Shown here: piece by piece, positions 6,666-7,575 of the stretch | How positions within the stretch are numbered: position 1 is the first letter of the stretch | Layout: each line of letters opens with the position of its first letter | NCBI GenBank assembly: GCA_028288775.1 | Contig: JAQGHP010000606.1 | Span: forward strand, 1-7,575 | Reading direction: 5' to 3' | DNA: 7,575 bases | DNA from: Phycisphaerales bacterium | GTDB taxonomy: Bacteria > Planctomycetota > Phycisphaerae > Tepidisphaerales > Tepidisphaeraceae | Program-made: the position numbers and the translations under genes | Notes under the pieces: generated by a model | Told to the model about the DNA's origin: nothing | What the model saw: only the letters and a program-made list of their open reading frames with translations | The model's database searches: none

Positions 6666-7575
6666 ATGCGTCATCCGAACATTCGGAAACCAGTCCTTGT
6701 GCGCACGCTTTTGGCGGGGGCGGCGTGCGTGACGCTCAGCGCCGTCATGGGGCAAACGCCTCTCCGCGCTTCGACACTCGACGACATTGGCATCACGAAG
6801 CTTCGCGCGCTCAATCCAAGCCTCACCGGGACCGGCGTCACAGTTGCCCAAGCTGAAGCGAACAGCGCGGGCGTCACCAACGGGTTTGAAGTCAATCCGG
6901 CTTCGGTTCCGATTGGCCAGCCGGCCACACTCTTTACCTATATCAGCAGCATCGGCACCACTTCCGTTTTTGCAGATGGCGTCGTCGGCACCGAATCGCT
7001 CCACGCGGACACCGTCGGCGGCAACTTTTACGGCACAAGCGGGGGCGTGGCGCCGGGGGTCACACACGTCTACAACTATCAGGCTGACAACTTCATTACT
7101 TTGCTCGAGAACAACAACAGCACCAACAGCAGCAGCAACGCGTTCAGCGGTTCGATAGTCAATCAGAGCTTCATGGGCGGACCACAACAGTCGCTCGATA
7201 CCGCCTACGACAACTACAGCATCAGGCACGGAATCCTTTTTGTTTCGGCAATAGGAAACCCCATGAGCCCCAATCCGCCCACCCCCACTTCGCCGGGGAC
7301 GAGCTACAACGGTATCGGCGTCGCGGCCTATGGGGGCGTGTCCAACGTTGGGCCCACTGCCGACAACGGCCGCTCCAAGCCCGACATCACCGCCCCAGGG
7401 GCTTTAACGAGTTGGTCCACGCCGCTCGTCAGCGGTGTCGCCGCGATCCTCGCCCAGGCCGGCTCGGGCTCGGTCGCCACCGACCCGCGCGTGATCAAAA
7501 CATTGCTCATCAACGGCGCGGTCAAGCGCTCCTATCCTAATCTTAATCCTAATCTTAATCTTAATCGTCTGTTAC
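6666..7575 (+). CDS. Secreted S8 (subtilisin-like) serine peptidase, 3' end outside window
   Basis: The ATG at 6666 follows GAGGAG (6655-6660) at 5-base spacing; the frame runs open through the window end, giving 303 residues. Residues 1 to about 29 form a signal peptide (basic start, hydrophobic RTLLAGAACVTLSAVMG), so the product is exported. The subtilase landmarks are in order: GTGVTVAQAEAN (55-66), where E64 occupies the usual catalytic Asp place; SLHADTVGG (111-119), with H113 as catalytic His; FVSAIGN (192-198), with N198 for the oxyanion hole; KPDITAPG (238-245); and TSWSTPLVSGVAA (248-260), with S249 as nucleophile. The segment between TAPG and the Ser is very short. An Asn/Ser-rich loop lies at 148-163. 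The C-terminus, beyond residue 290, is a PN/LN repeat and then leaves the window; a surface-anchoring or sorting domain may follow, which I cannot see. Role is likely extracellular or envelope proteolysis. Whether it is active depends on the Glu substitution. Confidence 0.83.
   Translation, partial: MRHPNIRKPVLVRTLLAGAACVTLSAVMGQTPLRASTLDDIGITKLRALNPSLTGTGVTVAQAEANSAGVTNGFEVNPASVPIGQPATLFTYISSIGTTSVFADGVVGTESLHADTVGGNFYGTSGGVAPGVTHVYNYQADNFITLLENNNSTNSSSNAFSGSIVNQSFMGGPQQSLDTAYDNYSIRHGILFVSAIGNPMSPNPPTPTSPGTSYNGIGVAAYGGVSNVGPTADNGRSKPDITAPGALTSWSTPLVSGVAAILAQAGSGSVATDPRVIKTLLINGAVKRSYPNLNPNLNLNRLL
7536..7565 (+). repeat. Five-copy hexanucleotide tandem repeat (CYTAAT) inside the peptidase gene
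   Basis: The units are CCTAAT, CTTAAT, CCTAAT, CTTAAT, CTTAAT, without interruption. In the peptidase frame they read Pro-Asn or Leu-Asn, giving PNLNPNLNLN. The stretch is AT-rich and uses CTT and AAT codons, unlike the CTC and AAC codons that dominate the rest of the gene. Gain or loss of units would keep the frame. Confidence 0.85.

Noticed and set aside
7536..7565. Telomere-like or CRISPR-like reading of the CYTAAT repeat
   Set aside because: Units are only 6 bases with no spacers, and the tract continues the peptidase frame without a stop, so a coding microsatellite is the simpler view.

Overview
The window is GC-rich, densely coding bacterial DNA with six supported genes: two partial ones at the edges and four complete ones. 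The last gene is a secreted S8 peptidase with an Asn-rich loop, of a type I associate with Planctomycetota or Verrucomicrobiota. Together with the TPR-SPOR lipoprotein and the cytoplasmic orphan kinases this suggests a PVC-group or similar environmental Gram-negative bacterium. That placement is inference; no rRNA or marker gene is present. No tRNA, rRNA, CRISPR array, insertion sequence or phage gene is visible.

Layout: (1) positions 3-548, + strand, the C-terminal part of a fold-type I PLP aminotransferase, followed by a small hairpin with a T tract. (2) 549-905, a gap of about 357 bases with no convincing gene. (3) 906-2051, +, a soluble histidine kinase with an RsbRD-like N-terminal domain. 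(4) 2087-3904, -, a PAS-GAF-HisKA-HATPase histidine kinase. The two kinases converge and are separated by 35 bases. (5) 3905-4204, a 300-base gap holding the second kinase's leader. (6) 4205-5041, -, a secreted TPR-SPOR protein, probably a lipoprotein. (7) 5042-5094, a 53-base divergent intergenic region with a perfect 7+7 inverted repeat. (8) 5095-6558, +, an acyl-CoA synthetase of the AMP-binding superfamily. (9) 6559-6665, a short gap with an inverted repeat. (10) 6666 to the window end, +, an exported subtilisin-like peptidase, incomplete at its C-terminus, ending in an in-frame hexanucleotide repeat.

The genes do not form one obvious pathway. Both kinases lack transmembrane segments, a receiver domain and an adjacent response regulator, so they look like orphan sensors. 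The acyl-CoA synthetase and the TPR-SPOR protein share a very short divergent control region whose dyad is the best regulatory candidate here. I found no clear new multi-gene defence or biosynthetic system. The items most worth a second look are the dyad, the possible Shine-Dalgarno-sequestering hairpin of the second kinase, the variant H-box of the first kinase, and the Glu-for-Asp catalytic site and tandem repeat of the peptidase.
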